A model generated the notes under the pieces. The model saw only the letters and a program-made list of their open reading frames with translations, was not told the DNA's origin and ran no database searches. Below are positions 7,118-14,520 of a stretch of DNA of 18,258 nt, piece by piece. Where the stretch lies: positions 1 to 18,258 of the forward strand of contig DATIXD010000238.1 of assembly GCA_035518875.1 (NCBI GenBank), given 5' to 3'. Every line of letters begins with the position of its first letter. Position 1 is the stretch's first letter. The DNA comes from DATIXD01 sp035518875 (GTDB lineage: Bacteria; Pseudomonadota; Gammaproteobacteria; Methylococcales; Methylococcaceae). The translations under genes were made by a program, and so were the position numbers.

Positions 7118-8047
7118 ATGGGTTTGATGACCGGAATTGATCTCGGCGGCACCAAGACCGAAGTCGTCGTGCTCGATGATTCCGGTATCGAACTGATACG
7201 CCGGCGTTTGCCGACGCCGCAGGGCGATTACGCCGCGACGTTGGCCACGGTCCAACGCCTGATCGACGAGGCGGAGTCCGAGCTGGGCGAGCGGACGAGC
7301 GTCGGCATCGGCACGCCGGGGGCCTTGTCCAAGGTGACCGGGTGCCTTAAGAATTCCAACTCCGCTTGCCTGAACGGAAAGCCGCTGCTCGAGGATTTGC
7401 AGCGACTGTTGGGACGTCCCGTGCGAATCGCCAATGACGCCGATTGCTTCGCCCTGTCCGAAGCAACCGACGGGGCGGCGGCGGGCGCCGGCATCGTATT
7501 CGGGGTGATTTTGGGAACCGGAGTGGGCGGGGGCATCGTGGTCAATGGCGCGCCCTTGAGCGGCCCCAACGGCATCGCCGGGGAATGGGGGCACAATCCG
7601 CTACCCTGGCCCCTGGACGAGGAGCGGCCCGGCCCGCCGTGTTACTGCGGCAAGCACGGCTGCATCGAAACCTTTTTGTCGGGCCCCGGATTTTCCAATG
7701 CCCATCGCCGGTTGAGCGGGCAAACGCTGGAAGCCGGCAAGATCGTCGATGCGGCGGAAGGGGGTGATGACCTTTGTCGGCGGAGCATGGCGATTTATGA
7801 CGATCGGCTGGCCCGCGCGCTGGCGCAGGTGATCAATATCCTCGATCCGGATGTGATCGTCCTGGGCGGTGGTCTGTCGAACTGTCGTCGCTGGTACGAG
7901 ACCGTGCCGCGACTGTGGGGCCGCTACGTGTTTTCCGACCGGGTCGACACCCGGCTGGTGCCGCCCCGCCACGGCGACTCTAGCGGAGGTCGCGGTGCGG
8001 CGTGGTTGTGGAGAAGGGAAATCAGCCTCGCTTCGCCTCGGTCCTGA
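7118..8047 (+). CDS. mak: ROK-family fructokinase (Mak type)
   Basis: About 309 residues, close to E. coli Mak throughout. The ATP-binding motif G-I-D-L-G-G-T-K-T-E is at 6-15. I-A-N-D-A-D-C (104-110) holds the catalytic aspartate D107. G-E-W-G-H-N-P-L-P-W and C-Y-C-G-K-H-G-C-I-E provide the ROK zinc ligands H159, C175, C177 and C182. N-I-L-D-P-D-V-I-V-L-G-G-G-L-S-N and H-G-D-S-S-G-x-R-G-A-A-W-L-W close the protein, as in Mak. The enzyme phosphorylates fructose, and ROK relatives take glucose, mannose or N-acetylglucosamine, so exact specificity is not certain. Start at 7118; ATG at 7127 would match the E. coli N-terminus, and no strong ribosome site decides between them. Its last 26 bases overlap the convergent cysG. 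Confidence 0.88.
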   Translation: MGLMTGIDLGGTKTEVVVLDDSGIELIRRRLPTPQGDYAATLATVQRLIDEAESELGERTSVGIGTPGALSKVTGCLKNSNSACLNGKPLLEDLQRLLGRPVRIANDADCFALSEATDGAAAGAGIVFGVILGTGVGGGIVVNGAPLSGPNGIAGEWGHNPLPWPLDEERPGPPCYCGKHGCIETFLSGPGFSNAHRRLSGQTLEAGKIVDAAEGGDDLCRRSMAIYDDRLARALAQVINILDPDVIVLGGGLSNCRRWYETVPRLWGRYVFSDRVDTRLVPPRHGDSSGGRGAAWLWRREISLASPRS

Positions 8048-9425
8048 ACCAGGCCAGCTTTTCATGCAGCCGGACGACGTTGCCGATGATCGCCAGGGTC
8101 GGGGCTTTGACTTGCGAGCGGCTGACCAGCTCGGGCAGAGTCTGTAGCGTGCCCGTCAGAACGACTTGGTGCTGAGTCGTGCCTTGCTGGATCAATGCGG
8201 CGGGCAGGTCGGGCGGGCAGCCGTGGCGGATCAGCGATGTGCAAATCTGATCGAGCCCCTGGAGTCCCATGTAAATCACCAGCGTTTGCTGGGGCACGGC
8301 CAACCGATGCCAATCCAGGTCGATCACTGTGCCGTCCTTCAAGTGGCCGGTGACGAAGGTGCAGGACTGGGCGTAGTCTCGATGGGTCAACGGAATTCCG
8401 GCGTAGGCGGCACAGCCTGAAGCGGCGGTGATGCCGGGCACCACCTGGAATAGTACGCCTTGTTCCATCAGCGTTTCGATTTCTTCCCCACCCCGCCCGA
8501 AGATGAAAGGATCGCCGCCTTTAAGTCTGACCACCCGTTTGCCGGCTTTGGCGAGTTCCGCAAGCAGGGTGTTGATCCTTTCCTGAGGCAGGGTGTGCTG
8601 GCTGCGCTGTTTGCCCGCGTAGATTTTGTCGGCGTCGCGGCGCACCAGTTGCATGATTTCGGGTGAAACCAGACGGTCGTAGACCACCACGTCGGCTTCC
8701 TGAATCAGGCGCAGGGCACGGATGGTGAGCAGGTCCGGATCGCCGGGTCCGGCTCCGACCAGATAGACCATTCCGGCCTGGGATTTTTCCTCGGCTTCGG
8801 CGTCCACGAGTCGTTCCAGTTGTTCCGCCGCTTCTGTTTCTCGGCCGGCGAACACCAATTCGGCGATGCCGCCCTGCAGGGCTTTCTCCCAGAAGCGCCG
8901 GCGTTGGTCGGCAGGGGTGATCGCCTGCTTGACGCGGTCCCGAAAGCGCTCAGCGAGTTGGGCCAGGGCGCCATAGGCGGGCGGGATCAGCGTTTCCAGG
9001 CGCATTCTCAACAGACGCGCCAGCACGGGCGAGGCGCCGCCCGAGGAAACCGCGGCGATCACCGGCGAACGATCAATGATCGCCGGGAAAATGAAACTGC
9101 ACAACTCCGGGCAATCGACGACATTGACCGGTATGTTGCGGGCCTGGGCCGCCTGCGAGACCGCTTCGTTGACCGAACGTTGGTCGGTGGCCGCGACCAC
9201 CAAACAGTAGCCGGCCACATCGGGCTGGGCGAATTCCTTTTCTCGCCATTCGATTTCTCCTGCCGCCGCCAGTTCGCGCAGCGGATCGCAGATTGCGGGG
9301 CTCACCACGGTCACCTTGCCGCCGGCCTGACGCAGGGCGGCTGTTTTTCGTGCGGCGATTGCGCCGCCGCCAATGATCAGACAGCTCTGGCCTGGCAGTT
9401 TGAAAAAAATGGGCAAATAATCCAT
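8022..9425 (-). CDS. cysG: Siroheme synthase, trifunctional
   Basis: 467 residues, full length for CysG. The N-terminal half is precorrin-2 dehydrogenase/sirohydrochlorin ferrochelatase: NAD-binding L-I-I-G-G-G-A-I-A-A-R-K (16-27), the catalytic aspartate in N-V-V-D (D104), and S128 in A-V-S-S-G-G-A-S-P. The C-terminal half (from about 219) is uroporphyrinogen-III C-methyltransferase: V-Y-L-V-G-A-G-P-G-D-P-D-L-L-T, V-V-Y-D-R-L-V, R-L-K-G-G-D-P-F-I-F-G-R-G-G-E-E and V-V-P-G-I-T-A-A-S-G. It makes siroheme, the cofactor of sulfite and assimilatory nitrite reductases. It is divergent from tusA with about 50-60 bases between starts and convergent with mak, overlapping it by 26 bases. Confidence 0.96.
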   Translation of the reverse strand: MDYLPIFFKLPGQSCLIIGGGAIAARKTAALRQAGGKVTVVSPAICDPLRELAAAGEIEWREKEFAQPDVAGYCLVVAATDQRSVNEAVSQAAQARNIPVNVVDCPELCSFIFPAIIDRSPVIAAVSSGGASPVLARLLRMRLETLIPPAYGALAQLAERFRDRVKQAITPADQRRRFWEKALQGGIAELVFAGRETEAAEQLERLVDAEAEEKSQAGMVYLVGAGPGDPDLLTIRALRLIQEADVVVYDRLVSPEIMQLVRRDADKIYAGKQRSQHTLPQERINTLLAELAKAGKRVVRLKGGDPFIFGRGGEEIETLMEQGVLFQVVPGITAASGCAAYAGIPLTHRDYAQSCTFVTGHLKDGTVIDLDWHRLAVPQQTLVIYMGLQGLDQICTSLIRHGCPPDLPAALIQQGTTQHQVVLTGTLQTLPELVSRSQVKAPTLAIIGNVVRLHEKLAWFRTEAKRG

Positions 9426-9435
9426 TGCGGCGTTT

Positions 9436-9444
9436 TGGTAAAAT
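9436..9444 (+). promoter_or_regulatory. Extended -10 element, probable tusA promoter
   Basis: TGGTAAAAT matches an extended -10 (TGn plus TAAAAT) and would start transcription near 9451, about 25-35 bases before tusA. The -35 region would fall inside the beginning of cysG, and no good match is seen there, as is common for extended -10 promoters. Confidence 0.45.
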
Positions 9445-9485
9445 TTCGATCCTTAATTCTACTTTGAAAGGCTTGGGTGTTTGCC

Positions 9486-9716
9486 ATGCTGGAGATTCAT
9501 CTGGAACTGGATACTTGTGGCCTGATGTGCCCTTTGCCCTTGTTGCGCCTGAAAAAGGCTTTGCAGATGCTGGAAAGCGGGCAGGTGGTGCGGGTGTTGG
9601 CAACAGACCCGGCCGCCGTTCTGGATTTCGGCGTATTCCTCGATCAGGCGGGCCACCACATGTTGGAGCGGGGCGAGGAAATCGGGACTTTGTATTTCGT
9701 AATTCGTAAAGGCTGA
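9486..9716 (+). CDS. tusA: TusA/SirA-family sulfur carrier protein
   Basis: About 76 residues, the normal size for the family. The signature C-G-L-M-C-P-L-P-L-L-R-L-K-K-A-L is near the N-terminus; its C-P-x-P cysteine accepts persulfide sulfur, which TusA relays for tRNA 2-thiouridine, molybdenum cofactor or sulfur oxidation. The rest (G-Q-V-V-R-V-L-A-T-D-P-A-A, then D-F) fits the small alpha/beta fold. Start at ATG 9486; a GTG at 9477, better spaced from GAAAGG, would add three residues. Some TusA-like paralogues have other roles, so the symbol is by family. It is divergent from cysG, another sulfur-metabolism gene. Confidence 0.82.
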   Translation: MLEIHLELDTCGLMCPLPLLRLKKALQMLESGQVVRVLATDPAAVLDFGVFLDQAGHHMLERGEEIGTLYFVIRKG

Positions 9717-9790
9717 GCGGCCTCCCGGCCGCGATCGTCGCGTGTCGGGCCTTGTCCTGAGTTTATCGAAACAGCGGTACGCCCAATCCG
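9717..9790. repeat. GC hairpin and dispersed-repeat-like fragment between convergent genes
   Basis: GCGGCC/GGCCGC (9717-9722, 9727-9732) forms a perfect six-base stem right after the tusA stop, with no T-run. At about 9746-9771 the minus strand reads TTTCGATAAACTCAGGACA and then AGG. This resembles the TTCGACAAGCTCAGG-type short dispersed repeats common in many bacterial genomes. Confidence 0.4.
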
Positions 9791-10447
9791 TTACCCGCGC
9801 AGGCTGATGATCGGCCAACCTTTCTCTTGCGCGATGCCGGCCAGCGTCTGGTCGGGGTCGACCGCCACGGGATTGGCTACGCGCGCGAGCAGGGGAAGAT
9901 CGTTGTGGGAATCGCTATAGAACCAGCTATCTTCGAGACTATGATCGTTTGCTGAAAGCCACGAGTTCAGCCTTTCGACCTTGCCTTCCCGGAAGCAGGG
10001 GGCGCCGACAAACTGCCCGGTGTAACGACCGTCCCTGAACTCCGGAAGGGTCGCAATGAGGTGCTCGATGCCATAGAACCGGACGATGGGTTCGGTCACG
10101 AACTGGTTGGTGGCCGTGATGACGATGAGAATGTCCCCGGCTTTGCGGTGTTTTTCGATCAATTCGTAGGCGGCGGGCAGGAGGATCGGCTTGATTTTTT
10201 CCTCGATGAACCGCTCGCGCCAGGCATATAGCGCCGCCGGCTCGTTGTCCGCCAAGGGTTTGAGGGCGAATTGCAGGAATTGAGCGATGTCGAGGTTTCC
10301 CTCGCGGTATTGTTGGTAAAACCGCGCATTGGTTTGTTCGTAGAAATCCCTGTCCACGATGCCCTGGTCGACGAGAAATTGTCCCCACAGATAATCGCTG
10401 TCACCGGCTAAGAGCGTGTTGTCGAGATCGAAAATGGCCAGACTCAC
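9791..10447 (-). CDS. HAD subfamily IB phosphatase, possible histidinol-phosphatase
   Basis: 218 residues. HAD motif I is D-L-D-N-T (7-11) with nucleophile D7 and acid/base D9. Motif II threonine is T111 in V-I-T-A-T-N, motif III lysine is K156, and motif IV is S-D-S-H-N-D-L-P-L-L with D179 and D183. The SerB-like helical cap between motifs I and II places it in subfamily IB. A homologue beside rppH is a conserved arrangement in gammaproteobacteria, and the Pseudomonas aeruginosa counterpart (PA0335) has been reported as histidinol-phosphate phosphatase. Here hisB lacks a phosphatase domain, so this protein is a candidate for that step; this is inference. Other phosphomonoester substrates are possible. 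It is divergent from rppH. Confidence 0.82.
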   Translation of the reverse strand: MSLAIFDLDNTLLAGDSDYLWGQFLVDQGIVDRDFYEQTNARFYQQYREGNLDIAQFLQFALKPLADNEPAALYAWRERFIEEKIKPILLPAAYELIEKHRKAGDILIVITATNQFVTEPIVRFYGIEHLIATLPEFRDGRYTGQFVGAPCFREGKVERLNSWLSANDHSLEDSWFYSDSHNDLPLLARVANPVAVDPDQTLAGIAQEKGWPIISLRG

Positions 10448-10661
10448 AGGGGGTTCCTTACAGTTCTAAGAATCGGTTGGGCAGGCTTTGCCCATTGCTG
10501 CACACACATACCAATTCAGGGCGCTCGGGACTCGTCAAACCCGGACATCGCAGCGGTTGGCATAACGTTTTGTTTTGTGAAACAATGCAAGCGTAAGGCT
10601 CTGCCTGAGGACGAGTGCATATTTTACCATCTTAAGGACTGCAACCGGACTGACGTCAGCC

Positions 10662-11183
10662 ATGATCGACTCGGAAGGATTTCGCCTCAATGTAGGTATC
10701 ATCCTGTGCAATGACGAGGGTCGCGTTTTCTGGGCGCGACGGGCGGGCATGCGCTCGTGGCAGTTTCCGCAAGGCGGCATCAAGTTTAACGAGGAGCCGG
10801 AAGCCGCCATGTACCGCGAGTTGTACGAGGAGGTCGGTCTCAAGAACCATCATGTCCAGTTGATCGGGCGTACCCGCGACTGGCTGCGTTACGAGTTGCC
10901 CGAACGTTATATCCGCAAACATTCGTTTCCTCTCTGCATCGGCCAGAAGCAGCTTTGGTACATCCTCCGCTTCGTCAGTCACGAATCGAGCATCCGCTTG
11001 GATTGTTCCGACAAACCGGAGTTCGACGCTTGGTGCTGGGTCGATTACTGGCAGCCGCTGAGCGATGTCGTCTATTTCAAACGCGAAGTCTACCGTCAGG
11101 CTTTGACCGAGTTGAGCGATCACCTGGTTGCCGAGGAAGTGCCGGTGAGTCCGCGAGGGTTTTTGTCGTTTCAACAGACCTGA
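10662..11183 (+). CDS. rppH: RNA pyrophosphohydrolase (Nudix)
   Basis: 173 residues. The Nudix box G-G-I-K-F-N-E-E-P-E-A-A-M-Y-R-E-L-Y-E-E-V-G-L spans 38-60 with metal-binding glutamates E53, E56 and E57. The start M-I-D-S-E-G-F-R-L-N-V-G-I-I-L and the W-Q-F-P-Q-G-G-I stretch are diagnostic of RppH. It removes pyrophosphate or phosphate from mRNA 5' ends, opening transcripts to RNase E decay. No strong ribosome site precedes ATG 10662, but family similarity fixes the N-terminus. The 214-base gap to the divergent HAD gene carries its promoter. The gene runs convergent to cpdA. Confidence 0.95.
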   Translation: MIDSEGFRLNVGIILCNDEGRVFWARRAGMRSWQFPQGGIKFNEEPEAAMYRELYEEVGLKNHHVQLIGRTRDWLRYELPERYIRKHSFPLCIGQKQLWYILRFVSHESSIRLDCSDKPEFDAWCWVDYWQPLSDVVYFKREVYRQALTELSDHLVAEEVPVSPRGFLSFQQT

Positions 11184-11196
11184 TGGCGATCAAGGC

Positions 11197-12018
11197 TCAA
11201 TAGCCCTCCGATGCCATATCCAGCCCGGACGGAATCTGTTCGAGGCGCTGCACCCCGGTTTCGATTTCCCCATTCGGATAAAGCCTGAGCCACCGATAGC
11301 CCGGCGGCAGCGCGTCCAGAGCGAAGTCCAAGGTTGCCGGTTTGAACTGGAAGCAGGTGGAAGGGCAGGCTAAAAGGCGCACCCCCCGTCGGACGATGTC
11401 CACGGCTTGGTGCACATGGCCGAAAATCACGGCTTTGACCTGAGGAAAGCGATCGAGCAGAGCGAACAGTTCGTCCGCGTTCCTGAGGCGCATGGTGTCC
11501 AGCCATTGGCTGCCGGTGGGCAGCGGGGAGTGATGCAGGCAGATGAGGGCGAAGGGTTCCGGATGATCTGCGAGCGCCGATTCCAGAAGGTCGAGTTGGT
11601 CTTTGCGCAAATACCCGCCGGGATCGTTCGGGATAGTGCTGTCCAGACAGATGATCTGCCAGTCTCCGATCAGAACCCTCGGCTCGAAAGCGATATTCCC
11701 GCGAGCCAAGATTTCGTGCATCAAACCGGGATCGTCATGATTGCCGGGCAGGCAGTAACAGGGGACTTGCAGGGGGTCCAGATGGCGTTTCAGACGGCCG
11801 TAAGTCGCCGGCATCGCGTCCTGCGCCAAATCTCCCGTCAGCAACATCAGATCGGCCGGCCAATGCTTGTCACGGGTGGCCTCCAGAACCGCGGCGAAGC
11901 TCGCTTCGGTGTTGATGCCCATCATGGTTCCCTCGGGATCGGCGAGCAGATGAAAATCGGTGATCTGCAGGACTCGTACGGGGGCGTCGGTTTGCCTGGC
12001 GGATGGGGCAGAGCTCAT
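11197..12018 (-). CDS. cpdA: 3',5'-cyclic-AMP phosphodiesterase (class III metallophosphoesterase)
   Basis: 273 residues, normal for CpdA. The two-metal site is complete: D-F-H-L (D21, H23), T-G-D-L-A-Q-D (D63), G-N-H-D-D (N93, H94), H-H-S-P (H162-H163 region) and G-H-V-H-Q (H201, H203). The enzyme hydrolyses cAMP and so would tune CRP-dependent regulation. The early residues V-L-Q-I-T-D-F-H-L and C-P-S-T-C-F-Q-F-K-P are characteristic of CpdA. Its 3' end is 13 bases from the convergent rppH stop. An inverted repeat lies upstream at 12082-12114. Related metallophosphoesterases exist, but length and motifs fit CpdA best. Confidence 0.88.
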   Translation of the reverse strand: MSSAPSARQTDAPVRVLQITDFHLLADPEGTMMGINTEASFAAVLEATRDKHWPADLMLLTGDLAQDAMPATYGRLKRHLDPLQVPCYCLPGNHDDPGLMHEILARGNIAFEPRVLIGDWQIICLDSTIPNDPGGYLRKDQLDLLESALADHPEPFALICLHHSPLPTGSQWLDTMRLRNADELFALLDRFPQVKAVIFGHVHQAVDIVRRGVRLLACPSTCFQFKPATLDFALDALPPGYRWLRLYPNGEIETGVQRLEQIPSGLDMASEGY

Positions 12019-12275
12019 GGGGTTGGCAGTCCTTGGGTGGGCTGAATGCTAAATCAATAGCCGAAAACTCGGGGATTGTCTAACCGTTTTATGGCCCTAT
12101 TGCCATAAACGGTTTCTCTCACCCCTTTTTTTCTGAAGGTGTATGGACTAGGTCCTCGGGAGGAGGGTAGGGCACCGATGGAAGGGATGGCTTTATCTTC
12201 GCCCGATTTGATTCCGGCGCGGTAGCGCCTGCCCCGAGACAAACCGCGGTTCAGGAAGGTCCAGAACCGGAAATC
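12019..12275. other. Intergenic region between cpdA and hisE
   Basis: 257 bases without a supported gene; a 62-codon minus-strand open frame here runs through the inverted repeat and has no family resemblance. It holds the inverted repeat at 12082-12114 and a ten-base palindrome AACCGCGGTT at 12242-12251. It should contain the cpdA promoter. No intrinsic terminator for the his operon is evident. Confidence 0.45.
12082..12114. repeat. Inverted repeat upstream of cpdA
   Basis: AACCGTTTTATGGC and GCCATAAACGGTT are complementary over 13 bases with one extra T in the left arm and a six-base spacer. No T-run follows on the minus strand. It lies about 65-95 bases upstream of the cpdA start, so it could be an operator or a dispersed repeat unit. 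Confidence 0.55.
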
Positions 12276-12596
12276 TTAATCCCTACGTGAGGCTTTCTCC
12301 GCAATCCCTGAAAGGCCGAACCGCCTTTGCAGTTCATCGAGCACCGCCTCTGGCCCCAAGCCCTGCTGTGCCAACAACACCAGGCAATGAAACCAGAGGT
12401 CGGCCATTTCGTGGACGATCTGACCTTGATCACCGCCTTTGGCCGCGATCACCGTTTCCGTGGCCTCCTCACCGATTTTCTTGAGAATGGCATCGAGCCC
12501 CTTGGCGTAAAGGCTCGCCACATAGGATTCCTGCGGATCCTGGGATTTGCGCTGCTCCAGGACGGCGGCCAGCTCGTTCAGTAGATCCTGAGTCAT
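12276..12596 (-). CDS. hisE: Phosphoribosyl-ATP pyrophosphatase
   Basis: 106 residues, the size of a stand-alone HisE. It hydrolyses phosphoribosyl-ATP to phosphoribosyl-AMP in the second step of histidine synthesis. The MazG-like all-helical signature is present: K-I-G-E-E-A-T-E-T-V-I-A-A-K, then I-V-H-E-M-A-D-L-W-F-H, with the metal-binding E-E-x-x-E and E-x-x-D. The ATG at 12596 overlaps the hisI stop as ATGA, so translation is coupled. A longer in-frame extension lies inside hisI and is a shadow. It is the last gene of the his operon here. Confidence 0.95.
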   Translation of the reverse strand: MTQDLLNELAAVLEQRKSQDPQESYVASLYAKGLDAILKKIGEEATETVIAAKGGDQGQIVHEMADLWFHCLVLLAQQGLGPEAVLDELQRRFGLSGIAEKASRRD

Positions 12597-12982
12597 GAGG
12601 GGTAAATCGTCTCGGGGGATTTCAACACCGGATCGACGACCTCCCAACGACCGTCGCGCAGAACCCGGAAAAAACAATGATGCCGACCGGTGTGGCAGGC
12701 GATGCCGCCAACCTGTTCGACCTTGAGGAGGATGACGTCTTCGTCGCAATCCAGGCGGATTTCCAGCACTTTCTGCCGGTGACCGGACTCTTCGCCCTTG
12801 CGCCACAGCTTGTTCCGCGAACGCGACCAGTACACGGCATAGCCTTCCTCGGCCGTCAGCGCGAGGGATTCCCGGCTCATCCAGGCGAACATGAGCACCT
12901 GTCCGCTCCCAGCTTCCTGGGCGATCACCGGTACGAGGCGATCCGAAGTCCAGCGAATCTCATCCAGCCAGTCCGCGGCCAC
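12593..12982 (-). CDS. hisI: Phosphoribosyl-AMP cyclohydrolase
   Basis: 129 residues, a stand-alone HisI rather than the HisIE fusion of E. coli. It opens the adenine ring of phosphoribosyl-AMP. The family core V-L-M-F-A-W-M-S-R-E-S-L is near residue 29. L-D-C-D-E-D (77-82) binds metal, and G-G-I-A-C-H-T-G-R-H-H-C-F-F supplies C96 and C103, which with C79 form the zinc site. Y-W-S-R-S-R-N-K-L-W-R-K-G-E-E-S-G-H is also typical. The start is GTG at 12982, overlapping the hisF stop by one base (TAGTG). Confidence 0.96.
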   Translation of the reverse strand: MAADWLDEIRWTSDRLVPVIAQEAGSGQVLMFAWMSRESLALTAEEGYAVYWSRSRNKLWRKGEESGHRQKVLEIRLDCDEDVILLKVEQVGGIACHTGRHHCFFRVLRDGRWEVVDPVLKSPETIYPS

Positions 12983-13746
12983 TAGAGTCTGACCTCTATG
13001 CCGCGCGCGGCCATGTATTCCTTGGCCTGACGGATGGTAAATTCGGCAAAGTGAAAAATGCTGGCCGCCAACACGGCGTCCGCCTTGCCTTCGAGCACGC
13101 CGTCCGCCAGGTGCTGCAGGTTGCCGACGCCGCCGGAGGCGATGACCGGCACGGTGACGGCTTCGCTGATCGTCCGGGTCAAGTCCAGATCGAAGCCTGA
13201 TTTGGTGCCGTCCCGATCCATGCTTGTCAGCAGAATCTCACCAGCGCCGTATTCGACCATCTTGCGCGCCCACTCCACGGCATCCAGTCCGGTGGGCTTG
13301 CGGCCGCCGTGGGTAAAGATTTCCCAATGCTTGGGATTATCGCCCGCCTGCTTGGCATCGATGGCCACGACGATGCACTGCGAACCGAATTTTTCCGCGG
13401 CCTCACGCACGAATTCCGGGTTGAACACCGCTGCCGTGTTGATGCTGACCTTATCCGCGCCGGCATTGAGCATGCGGCGTATATCCTCCAGGGTGCGGAT
13501 GCCGCCACCTACCGTGAGGGGAATGAAGACCTCGCCGGCAACCTGCTCGACTACGTGCACCATGGTTTCGCGGTTGTCGGAGCTGGCGGTGATGTCGAGA
13601 AAAGCCAACTCGTCGGCGCCTTCCTGGTCGTAGCGACGGGCGATTTCCACCGGATCGCCGGCATCGCGGATCTCGACGAACTTGACGCCCTTGACGACGC
13701 GGCCGTTGTCCACGTCCAGGCAGGGAATGATGCGCTTGGCAAGCAT
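12982..13746 (-). CDS. hisF: Imidazole glycerol phosphate synthase, cyclase subunit
   Basis: 254 residues, full length. This (beta/alpha)8 barrel uses ammonia from HisH to convert PRFAR into imidazole-glycerol phosphate and AICAR. The catalytic aspartates are D11 in I-P-C-L-D-V-D-N-G and that in V-V-A-I-D-A-K (about 130). Phosphate-binding glycines occur in L-T-V-G-G-G-I-R and V-I-A-S-G-G-V-G-N. One base separates its start from the hisA stop. HisH is present two genes upstream, so the complete heterodimer is encoded. Confidence 0.97.
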   Translation of the reverse strand: MLAKRIIPCLDVDNGRVVKGVKFVEIRDAGDPVEIARRYDQEGADELAFLDITASSDNRETMVHVVEQVAGEVFIPLTVGGGIRTLEDIRRMLNAGADKVSINTAAVFNPEFVREAAEKFGSQCIVVAIDAKQAGDNPKHWEIFTHGGRKPTGLDAVEWARKMVEYGAGEILLTSMDRDGTKSGFDLDLTRTISEAVTVPVIASGGVGNLQHLADGVLEGKADAVLAASIFHFAEFTIRQAKEYMAARGIEVRL

Positions 13747-13747
13747 C

Positions 13748-14479
13748 CTAGAAAGATTCGGCCAACTTCCGCCCTTCGGCGAAATCCAAGGTCCCTTCGT
13801 AAATGGCCCGGCCGGTGATCGCGCCTATCACGCCATCGGCGACGAGTTCAGCCAGGGCGCGCACGTCCTCGATGCAGCTGATGCCGCCGGAGGCGATCAC
13901 CGGAATGCGGATCGAGCGCGCTAGCCTTGCGGTCGCCTCGATGTTCACCCCGCCCATCATGCCGTCGCGGCTGATATCGGTGTAAACGATGGCTTCGACG
14001 CCGTCGTCCTCGAACTTTTGTGCCAGATCGATCACGTCATGGTGGGAGAGCTTCGACCAGCCATCGATCGCGACCTTGCCGTCCCGCGCATCCAAACCGA
14101 CGATGATGTGGTTGGGGAACTCCGCGCAGACATCGCTAACGAAATGGGGCGCGCTGACCGCCTTGGTGCCGATGATGACGTAATCGACGCCGGTGTCGAG
14201 ATAGCCCTGAATGGTATCCTCGTCGCGAATGCCGCCGCCCGCCTGGATTTGTACATCGGGATAAGCCTCGCGGATCGCGTGGATGATTTCCGCATTGCGC
14301 GGCACGCCGGCAAACGCTCCATCCAGGTCGACCAAGTGCAGGCGTTTTGCGCCTTCGGCGACCCACTTGCCGGCCACCGCTACCGGGTCGTCCGAAAATA
14401 CCGTGTCCTCATCCATGCGACCCTGCCGCAACCGGACGCACTTGCCATCTTTCAAGTCGATAGCAGGTATCAAGAGCAT
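13748..14479 (-). CDS. hisA: ProFAR isomerase (HisA)
   Basis: 243 residues, the normal HisA length. It isomerises ProFAR to PRFAR, the step before HisF/HisH. The barrel shows M-L-L-I-P-A-I-D-L-K-D-G-K-C-V-R-L with base D8, and the acid aspartate in I-I-V-G-L-D-A-R-D-G-K. I-Q-A-G-G-G-I-R and V-I-A-S-G-G-I-S are the phosphate loops. The start has an AGGA about eight bases upstream. It follows hisH by 41 bases, the largest gap in the operon. Confidence 0.97.
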   Translation of the reverse strand: MLLIPAIDLKDGKCVRLRQGRMDEDTVFSDDPVAVAGKWVAEGAKRLHLVDLDGAFAGVPRNAEIIHAIREAYPDVQIQAGGGIRDEDTIQGYLDTGVDYVIIGTKAVSAPHFVSDVCAEFPNHIIVGLDARDGKVAIDGWSKLSHHDVIDLAQKFEDDGVEAIVYTDISRDGMMGGVNIEATARLARSIRIPVIASGGISCIEDVRALAELVADGVIGAITGRAIYEGTLDFAEGRKLAESF

Positions 14480-14520
14480 GTTGAAGTCCTCATACTGATT
14501 GATTTAACGAATGTCAGTCC

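Noticed and set aside
10650..10659. CTGACGTCAG palindrome just before rppH
   Set aside because: A ten-base palindrome this close to the start codon may be chance, and no matching regulator is known to me in this context.
12054..12242. A 62-codon minus-strand open frame between hisE and cpdA
   Set aside because: It is built across the inverted repeat at 12082-12114 and has no family resemblance or ribosome site.
12597..12806. N-terminal extension of hisE
   Set aside because: The extension is out-of-frame reading of hisI; HisE similarity begins at the ATG that overlaps the hisI stop.
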